Positions 46,841 through 56,056 of a stretch of 64,000 bases of DNA are shown here, in pieces. The stretch covers positions 116,799 through 180,798 of the forward strand of contig NZ_JABVXF010000005.1 in NCBI RefSeq assembly GCF_013349995.1, in the 5' to 3' direction. Origin of the DNA: Pseudoalteromonas sp. 0303 (lineage in GTDB: Bacteria; Pseudomonadota; Gammaproteobacteria; Enterobacterales; Alteromonadaceae). The position numbers and the translations under genes are program-made. The notes under the pieces were generated by a model. It did no database searches. It was not told the origin of the DNA and was given only the letters and a program-made list of their open reading frames with translations. Positions within the stretch are counted from its first letter, which is position 1. Every line of letters starts with the position of its first letter.

Positions 46841-47170
46841 ATGGCACAAGTTGCTTTAGAAACTGAATCAACATTGACAGACCGTTTTCAAACTACGGTG
46901 CCTAGCCCTGTTCGTAAGGCGTTGCACTTAGGTAAAAAAGATAAAATTAAATACACGATTCAATCTGATGGCAGCGTTGTTATTTCGCGTGCAGCAGTGC
47001 AAGAAAGCGATCCTGTACTTGGCGAGTTTTTATCATTCATAGCGCGTGATATGCAGGCTCATCCTGAAAGAATAGAACCGTTATCAGCAAGTATGCGAGA
47101 AAACGTTGATGTGTTGATTGAAGGTGTTGAAATCGATTTAGATGCTCCGTTATTGGATGAGGACGAGTAA
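46841..47170 (+). CDS. prlF: PrlF (SohA)-type antitoxin
   Basis: A 109-residue protein with an N-terminal swapped-hairpin AbrB-like DNA-binding domain (TLTDRFQTTVPSPVRKALHL, then KIKYTIQSDGSVVISRA) and an acidic C-terminal tail that would bind the toxin. An AGAGG site precedes the ATG. The toxin gene starts 2 nt after its stop codon. It should neutralise YhaV and repress the operon. Confidence 0.88.
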   Translation: MAQVALETESTLTDRFQTTVPSPVRKALHLGKKDKIKYTIQSDGSVVISRAAVQESDPVLGEFLSFIARDMQAHPERIEPLSASMRENVDVLIEGVEIDLDAPLLDEDE

Positions 47171-47172
47171 GT

Positions 47173-47646
47173 TTGCAAAAAACGATACCAATGGTCGTAA
47201 ATGGTTGGACACTTTATACTCATCCATTGTTTAAAGAGCAATACATAAGCCTTAAAACAGAAGTTGAGGCTCTTCGGAATAAAGATCCGAAGGGCTACCT
47301 TAAAAAAAATGCCACGAAACGATTAGCCGCTATTCAACGGTTAATCTTTGAACTCATACCGCACGATCCTACCAGCCCTGAATTTCGCCAAGGAAGCACA
47401 TTAGGTGATGATAACAAGCACTGGTTTCGAGCAAAATTCTTCCAACAATACCGTTTGTTTTTTCGATATCATTTAGGGTCAAAAATCATCGTTTATGCAT
47501 GGGTCAATGATGAAAATAATAAACGTGCATACGGTAGTAAAACCGATGCCTACAAAGTATTCGAAAAGGTGTTAAATTCTGGTCACCCTCCAGAGGGATG
47601 GGATGAACTTTTAAAAGCAGCTAAGGACGAGTTGCTCTTCCCATAA
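47173..47646 (+). CDS. yhaV: YhaV-type ribonuclease toxin
   Basis: A 157-residue RelE-superfamily toxin. It aligns by eye with E. coli YhaV through NGWTLYTHPLFKEQY, TSPEFRQGSTLG, KFFQQYRLFFRYH, WVNDENNKRAYGSKTDAYKV and SGHPPEGW. YhaV cleaves mRNA in translation. The listed start is a TTG; an ATG six codons later (MVVNGWTLY) is an alternative. It looks intact. Confidence 0.9.
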   Translation: MQKTIPMVVNGWTLYTHPLFKEQYISLKTEVEALRNKDPKGYLKKNATKRLAAIQRLIFELIPHDPTSPEFRQGSTLGDDNKHWFRAKFFQQYRLFFRYHLGSKIIVYAWVNDENNKRAYGSKTDAYKVFEKVLNSGHPPEGWDELLKAAKDELLFP

Positions 47647-47950
47647 TCAAGGCGCGTGTTTTTCCAGTTGTTGAAGTTTGTCTTCTCTGTGATTTTACTG
47701 ATGCTCTGTATTTAAGCCAGCCCATCTTTTTCATTCAACTACAAAACTAACCCCTCTCAAAAAAGTTAAATTTTTTTCTTTAGCCGCCTTTAACTAACTG
47801 CCCAAATCATAAGGGAAAATTTTTAGTTGTGTACCATTTATGAAATTTCGGTATAAAAGTTATGCAAATATTGTCTATAACACTATTGCGAACTATTACC
47901 GTTTAGATTAATATGCTGACCATCAAGAGAAATGAGAGTGGTTTGCATTC
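47647..47950. other. Intergenic stretch without a visible gene
   Basis: AT-rich sequence between yhaV and bfd. I see no convincing ORF, terminator or Fur box in it. Confidence 0.5.
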
Positions 47951-48145
47951 ATGTATATCTGTTTATGTCATGGTGTGACTGATAAAAAAATCGAACAAAC
48001 AATTGATGATGGCGCTATGACGATGCGCGATTTATCAAAAGAGCTGCAAGTGGGTAGCCAGTGCGGCAAGTGTTGTGGTTGTTGTAAAAAAATTCTTAAT
48101 CGCAAACTGATCGAAATTGCAGATATCACTGAGCAAGTAGCGTAA
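47951..48145 (+). CDS. bfd: Bacterioferritin-associated ferredoxin
   Basis: A 64-residue [2Fe-2S] protein. The four ligands have the Bfd layout: CLC at residues 4 and 6 and CGKCC near 38-42 (QCGKCCGCC). Bfd reduces the iron core of bacterioferritin to release iron. No bfr gene is adjacent. Expression under low iron is typical, but I could not recognise a Fur box. Confidence 0.92.
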   Translation: MYICLCHGVTDKKIEQTIDDGAMTMRDLSKELQVGSQCGKCCGCCKKILNRKLIEIADITEQVA

Positions 48146-48302
48146 TTACTTGCTCTTAAGCATGTTTACTTAACTATTTTTCTTCGTTTAATTCTTCTAA
48201 TTTATCCCCATACTTACGAGTTTTTATTTGCTTTTAACCCCTTCATTTATTAGGGTTATAACAAAGCAGATACGTGTATCACACGGTCATTGGTAGGAAG
48301 CC

Positions 48303-49835
48303 ATGATAATAGACTCTTCAAAATCACTTTTTTGTGCAGTACTCATTTTAATCACCGCGGGCTGTGCGCAGTTACCTTCACGAGAGTCCATTCAACCAAG
48401 CTATGCCATTGCAGCGGATACACCCAGTACCATAGGAGATGCAGTGGGTAATAATCATCCTGGGTTATCAGGGTTTTATCCTTTAGCAGATGGGGTCGAT
48501 GCCTTTGTAGCTAGGTTGGCGCTCATTGATTCTGCAGAGCACACCATTGATGTGCAGTACTATTTATACCACAGGCAGCAAACCACCATTTTATTTACGG
48601 CCTTTTTATTAAAAGCCGCAGATAGGGGGGTAAGAATTCGCTTGTTGCTTGATGACTTATCGCAAGCCGACAGTGAGCTTGATTTAGCTGCACTGGCTGT
48701 TCACCCTAATATTGAAGTTCGATTATTTAATCCATTTCCTAATCGTCGTTTTAGAGCGCTCGGTTTTGTTACCAACTTTAGCCAGCTTTCAAGACGTATG
48801 CATAACAAGAGCTTTATTGTTGATAATCGGATTTTTATCACCGGTGGGCGCAACATAGGTAATGCGTATTTCTCTGCTGAAGATCATTCTGAATTTATTG
48901 ATTTAGATGTGATGAGTGTTGGCGAAATTGTGCCAGAGGCATCAAAGGCATTTGATTTATATTGGAACCATCAGCTGTCTTACCCTGTTGAAGATTTGCA
49001 CGGTGAGCGTGATGAGCAATCACTTATTGATATCACTAAAAGCTTATCGACCTATGTTGAGCAAAATCAGCAGAGTAATTACGTTGAGCAGTTACGCGAA
49101 AGCGCCTTTGTAAAACGCTTATTGCACGATGAAATAGAATTCGATTGGCAAAAGTCTGTGTTGTTTTATGATCATCCCGATAAGGTAATGAACGACGTCA
49201 GTGAAAAATCGGCCAATATGTCGCCAATGTTATTTAAAGAAATGGGCGAGCCGAAACAAAAAGCAATTATTGTGTCGCCGTATTTTATTCCTCGTGAGCA
49301 GGGCGTTAAATTACTGACCAATTGGGCAAAGCAGGGCGTTGATGTCACTGTACTGACTAATTCTTTGGCTGCTACCGATGTATCTGCGGTGCATGCTGGT
49401 TATAAAAAGTACCGAGAAGATCTCGTAAAAGGCGGGGTTAAGCTGTGGGAGTTAAAACCCAGTGACTTAATGGCCATTAAGCGCAAAGCAGGGCGTAAAG
49501 TAACCGGGTCATCACAAGCAAGTTTACACGCAAAAACCATGACCTTTGATGATGAAAAGATTTTTGTGGGCACCATGAACCTCGACCCTCGCTCGCTTGA
49601 TTTAAATACCGAGATGGGCGTTTTAATCGAAAGCGAAAAGCTTAGCCGCTTTTTGGCCCATTGGGTTGATACGCAAATGCCTGAATATGCCTGGAAAGTT
49701 GAGCTCAAAGATAATGACTTAGTTTGGCTCGATACCGTGAGTAATGAGCAGTTTGATGAAGAACCACAAACGTCTTCGTGGCGACGTTTTCAAGTGTGGT
49801 TTATTTCGTTATTCCCTATCGAAGATGAGCTATAA
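48303..49835 (+). CDS. Phospholipase D-family lipoprotein (cardiolipin synthase C-like)
   Basis: A 510-residue protein with a lipobox (ITAGC, Cys21) and two HKD motifs: MHNKSFIVDNRIFITGGRN and LHAKTMTFDDEKIFVGTMN. Two intact motifs imply an active phosphatidyl transfer or hydrolysis site facing the periplasm. The family includes ClsC-type enzymes; the physiological reaction here is not certain. A terminator follows. Confidence 0.87.
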   Translation: MIIDSSKSLFCAVLILITAGCAQLPSRESIQPSYAIAADTPSTIGDAVGNNHPGLSGFYPLADGVDAFVARLALIDSAEHTIDVQYYLYHRQQTTILFTAFLLKAADRGVRIRLLLDDLSQADSELDLAALAVHPNIEVRLFNPFPNRRFRALGFVTNFSQLSRRMHNKSFIVDNRIFITGGRNIGNAYFSAEDHSEFIDLDVMSVGEIVPEASKAFDLYWNHQLSYPVEDLHGERDEQSLIDITKSLSTYVEQNQQSNYVEQLRESAFVKRLLHDEIEFDWQKSVLFYDHPDKVMNDVSEKSANMSPMLFKEMGEPKQKAIIVSPYFIPREQGVKLLTNWAKQGVDVTVLTNSLAATDVSAVHAGYKKYREDLVKGGVKLWELKPSDLMAIKRKAGRKVTGSSQASLHAKTMTFDDEKIFVGTMNLDPRSLDLNTEMGVLIESEKLSRFLAHWVDTQMPEYAWKVELKDNDLVWLDTVSNEQFDEEPQTSSWRRFQVWFISLFPIEDEL

Positions 49836-49859
49836 GCCATTTCTTCAGTATTTATGCCT

Positions 49860-49887
49860 AGGCCCAACTTTTTAGTTGGGCTTTTTG
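49860..49887 (+). terminator. Terminator after the phospholipase D-family gene
   Basis: GCCCAACT (49862-49869) pairs with AGTTGGGC (49874-49881), followed by TTTTTGC. Confidence 0.85.
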
Positions 49888-50011
49888 CTTTCAGCCTTTA
49901 GTTGTTAACCATTTCGGGATAAAAAATGGTGTTTGAGCGTACACGTGTAAACCCATTGTATTCAAGTGCTTAGCGTGCAAAGAAAAAATAAATATAAAAA
50001 AATGTTAAAAA

Positions 50012-50028
50012 AACTGGTTGGACCAATT
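50012..50028 (+). promoter_or_regulatory. FadR-like box 1 upstream of fadE
   Basis: AACTGGTTGGACCAATT differs at two positions from the FadR consensus AACTGGTCnGACnnGTT. It lies 61 bp before the fadE start codon. Confidence 0.6.
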
Positions 50029-50067
50029 GATCTATTGCTCGTTTTATGACGTAATGTAGGTATTACT

Positions 50068-50084
50068 ATCTGGTCGGATGAGTT
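50068..50084 (+). promoter_or_regulatory. FadR-like box 2 overlapping the fadE ribosome site
   Basis: ATCTGGTCGGATGAGTT also differs at two positions from the FadR consensus. It ends 4 nt before the ATG, so bound repressor would block transcript elongation or initiation. The centre-to-centre distance to box 1 is 56 bp. Confidence 0.65.
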
Positions 50085-50088
50085 TATT

Positions 50089-52344
50089 ATGAGCTTACGT
50101 ACAAAATTAAAAAAAGTATTACCTAGTATTTCAATTACAGAACAAGAAGCGTTAGATGCGGGTGATGTTTGGTTAGAAGGTTCAATCTACCAAGGTAAAC
50201 CTGATTTCGATGCACTTCGTGACGTGCCAGCAGCTAAGCTGAGCGCTGAAGAGCAAGCATTCTTAGATGGCCCAGTGAAAGAATTATTATCAATGATTGA
50301 TGATTCTGAAATTCAAAACGGTGTTCATCTTCCTGACTACATTCTTGATTTCTTGAAAAAAGAGCGTTTTTTCTCGCTTATCATTCCTAAATCATTCGGC
50401 GGTTTAGAATTCAGCCCTTATGCAAACTCAACAATCGTTGCGACTATCGCGACTAAGAGTTCTGCGGTTGCGGTAACCGTGATGGTTCCTAACTCTTTAG
50501 GCCCAGGTGAGCTATTACTTCACTTTGGTACTAAAGAACAACAAGATCACTACTTACCACGTCTTGCTAATGGTCGTGATATTCCATGTTTCGCTCTAAC
50601 TAGCCCAGAAGCGGGTTCTGATGCGGGTGGTATTCCAGATATTGGTGTTGTTAAACGTGGTCAGTTCAATGGCGAAGAAGTGTTAGGCTTAGAAATTACC
50701 TGGGACAAACGCTACATCACACTTGCGCCAATTGCGACAGTATTAGGTTTAGCATTTAAAGTAGTTGACCCTGATGGTTTACTAGGTGGCAAAGAAAACT
50801 TAGGTATTACCTGTGCGCTTATCCCTAAAGATCACCCAGGTGTTGAACTTGGTAATCGTCATGATCCTATGGGCATCCGTTTTTACAACGGTACGACTCG
50901 CGGCGAAAAAGTATTTGTACCAATGGACTTCATCATTGGTGGTCAAAAGAACATCGGTCGTGGCTGGCAAATGCTGGTTAGCTGTTTAGGTGCAGGCCGT
51001 GGTATCTCTCTACCGGCATTAGGTGTTAGCTCATCACAAGTGGCATTCAAAGGTGCTTCTGAGTACGCTGCAGTACGTGAGCAGTTTGGTCTGGCGATTG
51101 GTCAATTCGAAGGTATCCAAGAGAAGCTTGCTGATATCGCAGGTAAAACTTACCTTCAAGAAGCAATGCGTGTATTAACAACAGAAGGTTTAGGCATGGG
51201 CTTAAAACCATCTGTAGTTACTGCGATTGCTAAATACCACATGACAGAAATTGGTCGTAACGTGCTTGATTCAGCAATGGATATTCAAGCAGGTAAAGCA
51301 ATTCAAAATGGTCCGCAAAATACATTAGCAAGTGGATATGTTGCACAACCAATCGCAATCACGGTTGAAGGTGCAAACATTCTTACTCGTAACCTTATGA
51401 TTTTTGGTCAAGGTGTAATGCGTTGTCACCCTTACCTACAAACTATGGTTGAGTCTATCCACAGCGAAGACAAAAATGCAGATAAAGAATTCAACAGCAT
51501 CTTACGTAAAACAGTGGGTTACAGTGTAGCTAATAGCTTACGAGCTTTCCGTTTAGGCGTATTACCGTTTACTGCGGGTGCTAAATCGTCACTACCAGAA
51601 GTACGTGAATACGAAAAAGCAGCGCATAAATTATCTGCAAAACTTGCCGTTTACGCTGACTTCTCGTTATTGGTACTAGGTGGCAAACTTAAGCAAGCAG
51701 AGATGTTATCTGCACGTTTAGGCGACGTAATGAGCTTCTTATACGCTGCTATGGCATCAATTAAATACTACGAGCAAAAAGTAGCAAGCAGTGAACGTGA
51801 GCAAGCTGCACCTTACTTCCACTATGCGACTCGCTTTGCACTACAAAGCGCTGAAGAAGCATTGCATAAGTTCTTAGATAACTTCCCTGCAAGTGGTACT
51901 CGTAAATTTATGCGTTTCATTACGATGAACTACTCAATGAAAATGCCTAAGATCAGCGATGATTTAATCCGTGAACTTGCGACTCAAGCGCAAATGGATA
52001 CGGCATTTAAAGCGCAAATCACTCACTTGGTTAACCCAATTGAAGGTGATGGTCATTACATCAATGAGCAAGCGTACAAAGCGAAAATGGCATGCCTTGA
52101 TTTACTTAAGAAAGTTAAAAAAGCTCTGCGTGCTAAAACTATTAAGCCGGGCGTTCGTTTTGCAGAAACGCTTGATAATGCACTTGTTGCAAGTGTTATC
52201 AACGAAGAAGAATATGCAAAACTGATTGATTACAACAAGAAGCGTGAAAAAGCGATTCGTGTTGATGAGTTCGACTTTGATATGAACTTACTGGATGACA
52301 ATGCAAAGCCAGTTAACCCACTTAAAAGTGTGGTAAACGAGTAA
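50089..52344 (+). CDS. fadE: Acyl-CoA dehydrogenase FadE
   Basis: A 751-residue enzyme of the enterobacterial FadE type, catalysing the first, FAD-dependent oxidation of fatty-acyl-CoA. It is somewhat shorter than E. coli FadE (814), lacking most of the N-terminal membrane region. The central dehydrogenase domain contains ALTSPEAGSDAGGIPD and GAGRGISLPALG, and a C-terminal extension of about 270 residues distinguishes FadE from ordinary acyl-CoA dehydrogenases. Two FadR-like boxes precede it and a terminator follows, so it is transcribed alone. Confidence 0.93.
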   Translation: MSLRTKLKKVLPSISITEQEALDAGDVWLEGSIYQGKPDFDALRDVPAAKLSAEEQAFLDGPVKELLSMIDDSEIQNGVHLPDYILDFLKKERFFSLIIPKSFGGLEFSPYANSTIVATIATKSSAVAVTVMVPNSLGPGELLLHFGTKEQQDHYLPRLANGRDIPCFALTSPEAGSDAGGIPDIGVVKRGQFNGEEVLGLEITWDKRYITLAPIATVLGLAFKVVDPDGLLGGKENLGITCALIPKDHPGVELGNRHDPMGIRFYNGTTRGEKVFVPMDFIIGGQKNIGRGWQMLVSCLGAGRGISLPALGVSSSQVAFKGASEYAAVREQFGLAIGQFEGIQEKLADIAGKTYLQEAMRVLTTEGLGMGLKPSVVTAIAKYHMTEIGRNVLDSAMDIQAGKAIQNGPQNTLASGYVAQPIAITVEGANILTRNLMIFGQGVMRCHPYLQTMVESIHSEDKNADKEFNSILRKTVGYSVANSLRAFRLGVLPFTAGAKSSLPEVREYEKAAHKLSAKLAVYADFSLLVLGGKLKQAEMLSARLGDVMSFLYAAMASIKYYEQKVASSEREQAAPYFHYATRFALQSAEEALHKFLDNFPASGTRKFMRFITMNYSMKMPKISDDLIRELATQAQMDTAFKAQITHLVNPIEGDGHYINEQAYKAKMACLDLLKKVKKALRAKTIKPGVRFAETLDNALVASVINEEEYAKLIDYNKKREKAIRVDEFDFDMNLLDDNAKPVNPLKSVVNE

Positions 52345-52387
52345 TTCAACAATGCAAGTCCTGAGCAGTATTAGGACTTTATCTTCG

Positions 52388-52415
52388 AAAACCCGTGCCT
52401 AGCACGGGTTTTTTA
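52388..52415 (+). terminator. Terminator after fadE
   Basis: AAACCCGTGC pairs with GCACGGGTTT around CCTA-like loop sequence (52398-52402), followed by a T-run and TATT. Confidence 0.85.
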
Positions 52416-52489
52416 TTGCCAATAGGCCGTTGTGCCAATAGCCAATATCACCTACCATTGCCACCGGTTTATATAAATTACAGAGCGTT

Positions 52490-53437
52490 ATGGATCTTAG
52501 GCAATTCGTTACTTGTCACTTTTCAAATATTACAGAGCTACAGCAAGCTGCATCAGTATGGAGTGGATGCGGTGAGATTATTCGTTGCCAAATGAATGGT
52601 GCTGCTGCGGTAATTAAAGCGATTGAAGTGCCTAGTCAGATCAATCATAGTCGTATAAAACAAAGTGATTTTGCGCTTGCCAGAAAGCGCCAATCTTACT
52701 TAGTCGAATTTAATTGGTATCGGCATTACGCAGAGCAATTACCCCATGAAGCTGCGTCTATCCACTGTATTGAGGCAATACAAGAGGGCAGTAAACAAGC
52801 GCTGGTATTTAGTGATTTCAGTGCGCTTGGCTACCAGCCTGCAAGTGCTACACACAATGACATTGAAGCAATTATAAACTGGCTTGCACACTTTCATGCT
52901 TTTCATTTAGCAAGTTCTGCCGATGGCATTTGGCCGCGAGGTAGTTATTGGCATTTAGCAACGCGGCCTGATGAGCTACAACGCATGAGTGATTTAAGCT
53001 TAAAAGCGCAGGCACACGCTATTGATATAGCGCTGAGTGAGTCACCTTACCAAACGTTAATTCATGGTGATGCTAAGCTTGCCAATTTTGCGATTGCGCC
53101 ACAAAACCAGCATGTTCTTGGCTATGATTTTCAATATGTTGGCAAGGGTGTTGGGGTGATTGATGTCATGTATTTTTTAGGCAGTTGCTTTAATGATACG
53201 GCATTAAAATCAGTTGCCGATGACTATTTAAATCGCTATTTTGACACCCTCACACAGGCACTAAAACGTTATCAACCGAATGTAAACCCAGCGCATGTTG
53301 TTAGCAGTTGGCGAGCGCTTTGGTGTTACGCATGGAGCGATTTTTATCGCTTTTTAGCAGGTTGGAGCCCTGAACATGCTAAAATAAACGGCTACATGCA
53401 GCAGCAATTTGTAACTTACTTAAAAATAAAGGGTTAA
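52490..53437 (+). CDS. Aminoglycoside phosphotransferase/EcKinase-like small-molecule kinase
   Basis: A 315-residue protein of the APH/choline kinase fold, closest in feel to ecdysteroid kinase-like proteins. The catalytic loop is LIHGDAKLANFAI (HGDxxxxN) and the metal-binding aspartate is in YDFQYVGKG, followed by GVIDVMYFLGS, the EcKL-style ending of the active site. It would phosphorylate a small hydroxylated molecule; the substrate is unknown. The oxidoreductase gene starts 3 nt after its stop. Confidence 0.8.
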   Translation: MDLRQFVTCHFSNITELQQAASVWSGCGEIIRCQMNGAAAVIKAIEVPSQINHSRIKQSDFALARKRQSYLVEFNWYRHYAEQLPHEAASIHCIEAIQEGSKQALVFSDFSALGYQPASATHNDIEAIINWLAHFHAFHLASSADGIWPRGSYWHLATRPDELQRMSDLSLKAQAHAIDIALSESPYQTLIHGDAKLANFAIAPQNQHVLGYDFQYVGKGVGVIDVMYFLGSCFNDTALKSVADDYLNRYFDTLTQALKRYQPNVNPAHVVSSWRALWCYAWSDFYRFLAGWSPEHAKINGYMQQQFVTYLKIKG

Positions 53438-53439
53438 TA

Positions 53440-54411
53440 ATGAATAAGCCAATGCGATTTGCCATTATCGGCTGTGGTGCTGTAACCGAAGTGAAAAGCG
53501 GCCCTGCTTATCAACAAGCAGAAGGTATTGCGCTTATTGGGGTGACACGTCGCGACCTAGAAAAAGCCCATGATTACGCTAAACGCCATAATGTCGCAAA
53601 GGTGTTCGCATCGCCAAGCGAATTAATTAACGATAACAGTGTTGATGCAGTGTATATTGCCACGCCGCCAGATAGCCATAAAGCGTATGCTCTTGAGGTT
53701 GCTGCGGCAGGTAAACCGTGTTGTATTGAAAAGCCACTGGCGCCAAGTTATCAAGACAGCCTTGATATTGTCGCAGCGTTTAAAGAGGCTAAACAGCCGC
53801 TATTTGTGGCTTATTATCGCCGTTCATTACCACGCTTTAATCACGTTAAACAGTTATTAGAACAAGGTGCGATTGGTAAGCCTCGTCATGTTAGTTGGCA
53901 TTTAAGTAAAGCTCCTAACGCTCTTGATTTATCGGGTGAGTACAACTGGCGCACAGATCAAAACGTGGCACGAGGAGGTTACTTCGACGATTTAGCCAGC
54001 CATGGTCTTGATTTACTTGCCTACCTTGTAGGTGACTTTAGTAAGGTGCATGGTTTATGTGCTAATCAACAAGACTTATATTCAGCATTCGATGCTATTA
54101 CCGCGCACTGGCAGCATCAATCTGGTGTTACCGGCACCGGGAGCTGGAATTTTGCTTCAGCAAATCGTTTTGATGATGTGATGATTTATGGCAGTGAAGG
54201 CGAGCTTAGCTTTAGTGTTTTTGACGAAAAGCCGATTGTGCTTAACAACGCACAGGGCAAACAAGAGTTCGTAATTGATAACCCTGCACATATTCAACAA
54301 TATCATGTTGAAAATATGGCGAACTATTTTCATGCTCAGCAACCTCATCCATCAACTGGTGAGAGCGCACTTCATACAAGTTGGGTAATGGAGCAGATTT
54401 TATCGGCTTAG
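53440..54411 (+). CDS. Gfo/Idh/MocA-family oxidoreductase
   Basis: A 323-residue oxidoreductase with the N-terminal Rossmann motif FAIIGCGAVTEVKSG and the family motif CIEKPLAPS (Lys-Pro catalytic pair). It follows the kinase-like gene by 2 nt and has its own AGGG site. Kinase and oxidoreductase probably act on the same polyol, sugar or cyclitol. Its TAG stop overlaps the TAA of the convergent gene (54408-54411). Confidence 0.85.
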   Translation: MNKPMRFAIIGCGAVTEVKSGPAYQQAEGIALIGVTRRDLEKAHDYAKRHNVAKVFASPSELINDNSVDAVYIATPPDSHKAYALEVAAAGKPCCIEKPLAPSYQDSLDIVAAFKEAKQPLFVAYYRRSLPRFNHVKQLLEQGAIGKPRHVSWHLSKAPNALDLSGEYNWRTDQNVARGGYFDDLASHGLDLLAYLVGDFSKVHGLCANQQDLYSAFDAITAHWQHQSGVTGTGSWNFASANRFDDVMIYGSEGELSFSVFDEKPIVLNNAQGKQEFVIDNPAHIQQYHVENMANYFHAQQPHPSTGESALHTSWVMEQILSA

Positions 54412-55226
54412 TGCTCAAACGCTGCATTGAAGGCATTTACAATTTGTGTGTTTTCACCTTCGTGAAATAACTCCATTAGGCGCTCACTAATTAATGTGCG
54501 TACCTTTTCTGTTTTAAGCGCTTTATCGAATAGCGCAATTGCTTGTTTGCCGACCTCTGTTGGTGAACAAGCAATATAACCAAACACGGCGGCTTTTTCT
54601 GGTTTAAGGTTTATATAACGAATACTACTCAGTCCCGGAGCTCGTTTATAACGGTTGCTAAATACAGTTTGGTATTCTAAAACGGCATCAATTTTATTTT
54701 GAAATAACATTTGCCCGAGCCTTGGTGCATTTGTTGCCCCATCGAGTATAAAAAAGTGCTCATCATTTAAACGGACAAACTTATCAGTCTCTTCTGAGTA
54801 TGAACGACCTTTGGTGACACCTATTGTTAAGTCGTAGTAATAGATAGCTTGTAATAGGGTAATGGCGTCTGGAATGGTGGGCTTATTAAATACCACCAGT
54901 TTATTTGAAGGAAATGCCATCAGAGGGTACTGACTAAACACAGCATGAGCTTCACGCTCTGGGGTTTTTAATTTATTGTACAAGCAAACATTGTTCATTT
55001 TTCTTAATTGCTGCCACTCTCTTAAGCGGCTTGCAGGTATAAAATGTAGGCTGATTTCATCGCCTAATTCAGCTGCGGCAGCCAGCAAAAACGTGGTGGC
55101 CTCATTTTCAGGGTTACCGCCATCTTGCGGAACAAAGTCTGCCATAACTTGAATATCGAGTGTTTCACTGTGGACCGGTAGGCAAATACACAAAAGTAGT
55201 ATCGAAGTGAAGATAAACGTTTTCAT
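54408..55226 (-). CDS. Periplasmic solute-binding protein, family 3-like (orphan)
   Basis: A 272-residue secreted protein with a signal peptide (about 1-20, ending LPVHS) and a family 3-like ligand-binding fold (LDIQVMADFVPQDGG; IGVTKGRSYSEE; FQNKIDAVLEYQ). No transporter genes lie beside it. Such orphans in this group of bacteria often serve sensory or unknown roles. It converges on the oxidoreductase gene with overlapping stop codons. Confidence 0.75.
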   Translation of the reverse strand: MKTFIFTSILLLCICLPVHSETLDIQVMADFVPQDGGNPENEATTFLLAAAAELGDEISLHFIPASRLREWQQLRKMNNVCLYNKLKTPEREAHAVFSQYPLMAFPSNKLVVFNKPTIPDAITLLQAIYYYDLTIGVTKGRSYSEETDKFVRLNDEHFFILDGATNAPRLGQMLFQNKIDAVLEYQTVFSNRYKRAPGLSSIRYINLKPEKAAVFGYIACSPTEVGKQAIALFDKALKTEKVRTLISERLMELFHEGENTQIVNAFNAAFEH

Positions 55227-55417
55227 TACTGCGGCCCAAAATAAATAAAATGTTAAACATTGCCGGTGCGTGTTGTTGCAAAAAAATTAATATTTGCAGC
55301 TGATAGTGTAATTTTAGACCAATTCAAAGAATTAATGCGATGAACATGCATTTTTTGCAGTCGAGAAGACTATTTTGCGCTAAAATAGGCGTAATTTATC
55401 TCATTTAGGTTCTACTT

Positions 55418-56047
55418 ATGTCTATCCATGTAATTACTCATCCGTTAGTTCAACACAAACTTGGCCTTATGCGTGCAGAAGGTATTAGTACTAAAAGTTT
55501 TCGTGAGCTGTCGTCTGAAGTAGGTACTTTGCTTACTTACGAAGCAACAAAAAACCTACCATTAGAAAGTGTTCAAATCACAGGGTGGGATGGTTCAACA
55601 TTAGATGTAGAACATATCAAAGGTAAAAAAATTACTGTTGTGCCTATTCTACGTGCCGGCCTTGGTATGATGGATGGTGTTATGCAGTTATTACCTGCTG
55701 CAAAAGTAAGTGTTGTTGGTCTTCAGCGTAACGAAGAAACATTGGAGCCAGTGCCTTATTTTGAAAAACTGGTTGGTAAAATTGATGAGCGTTTAAGCCT
55801 TGTTATTGACCCAATGCTTGCAACCGGTGGTTCAATGATTGCAACTATCGATATGCTTAAAAAAGCAGGCTGTAAAGATATTAAAGTGATTGTATTAGTA
55901 GCAGCACCAGAAGGCGTAGAAAAAACCCTTGCAGCCCACCCAGATGTTGAAATTTTCACAGCATCTTTAGACAGTCATTTAAACGAAAAAGGATATATCA
56001 TTCCAGGCTTAGGAGATGCCGGTGACAAGATTTTTGGCACAGTGTAA
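55418..56047 (+). CDS. upp: Uracil phosphoribosyltransferase
   Basis: A 209-residue enzyme converting uracil and PRPP to UMP for pyrimidine salvage. The PRPP loop is [11 protein letters not shown], and the conserved C-terminal uracil-binding region is [17 protein letters not shown]. It is the same length as E. coli Upp (208). An AGGT site precedes the ATG. The uracil permease gene follows after 9 nt. Confidence 0.95.
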   Translation: MSIHVITHPLVQHKLGLMRAEGISTKSFRELSSEVGTLLTYEATKNLPLESVQITGWDGSTLDVEHIKGKKITVVPILRAGLGMMDGVMQLLPAAKVSVVGLQRNEETLEPVPYFEKLVGKIDERLSLVIDPMLATGGSMIATIDMLKKAGCKDIKVIVLVAAPEGVEKTLAAHPDVEIFTASLDSHLNEKGYIIPGLGDAGDKIFGTV

Positions 56048-56056
56048 GGCGCTCAC

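Noticed and set aside
47840..47950. Fur box upstream of bfd
   Set aside because: No stretch matches the 19-bp GATAATGATAATCATTATC closely enough.
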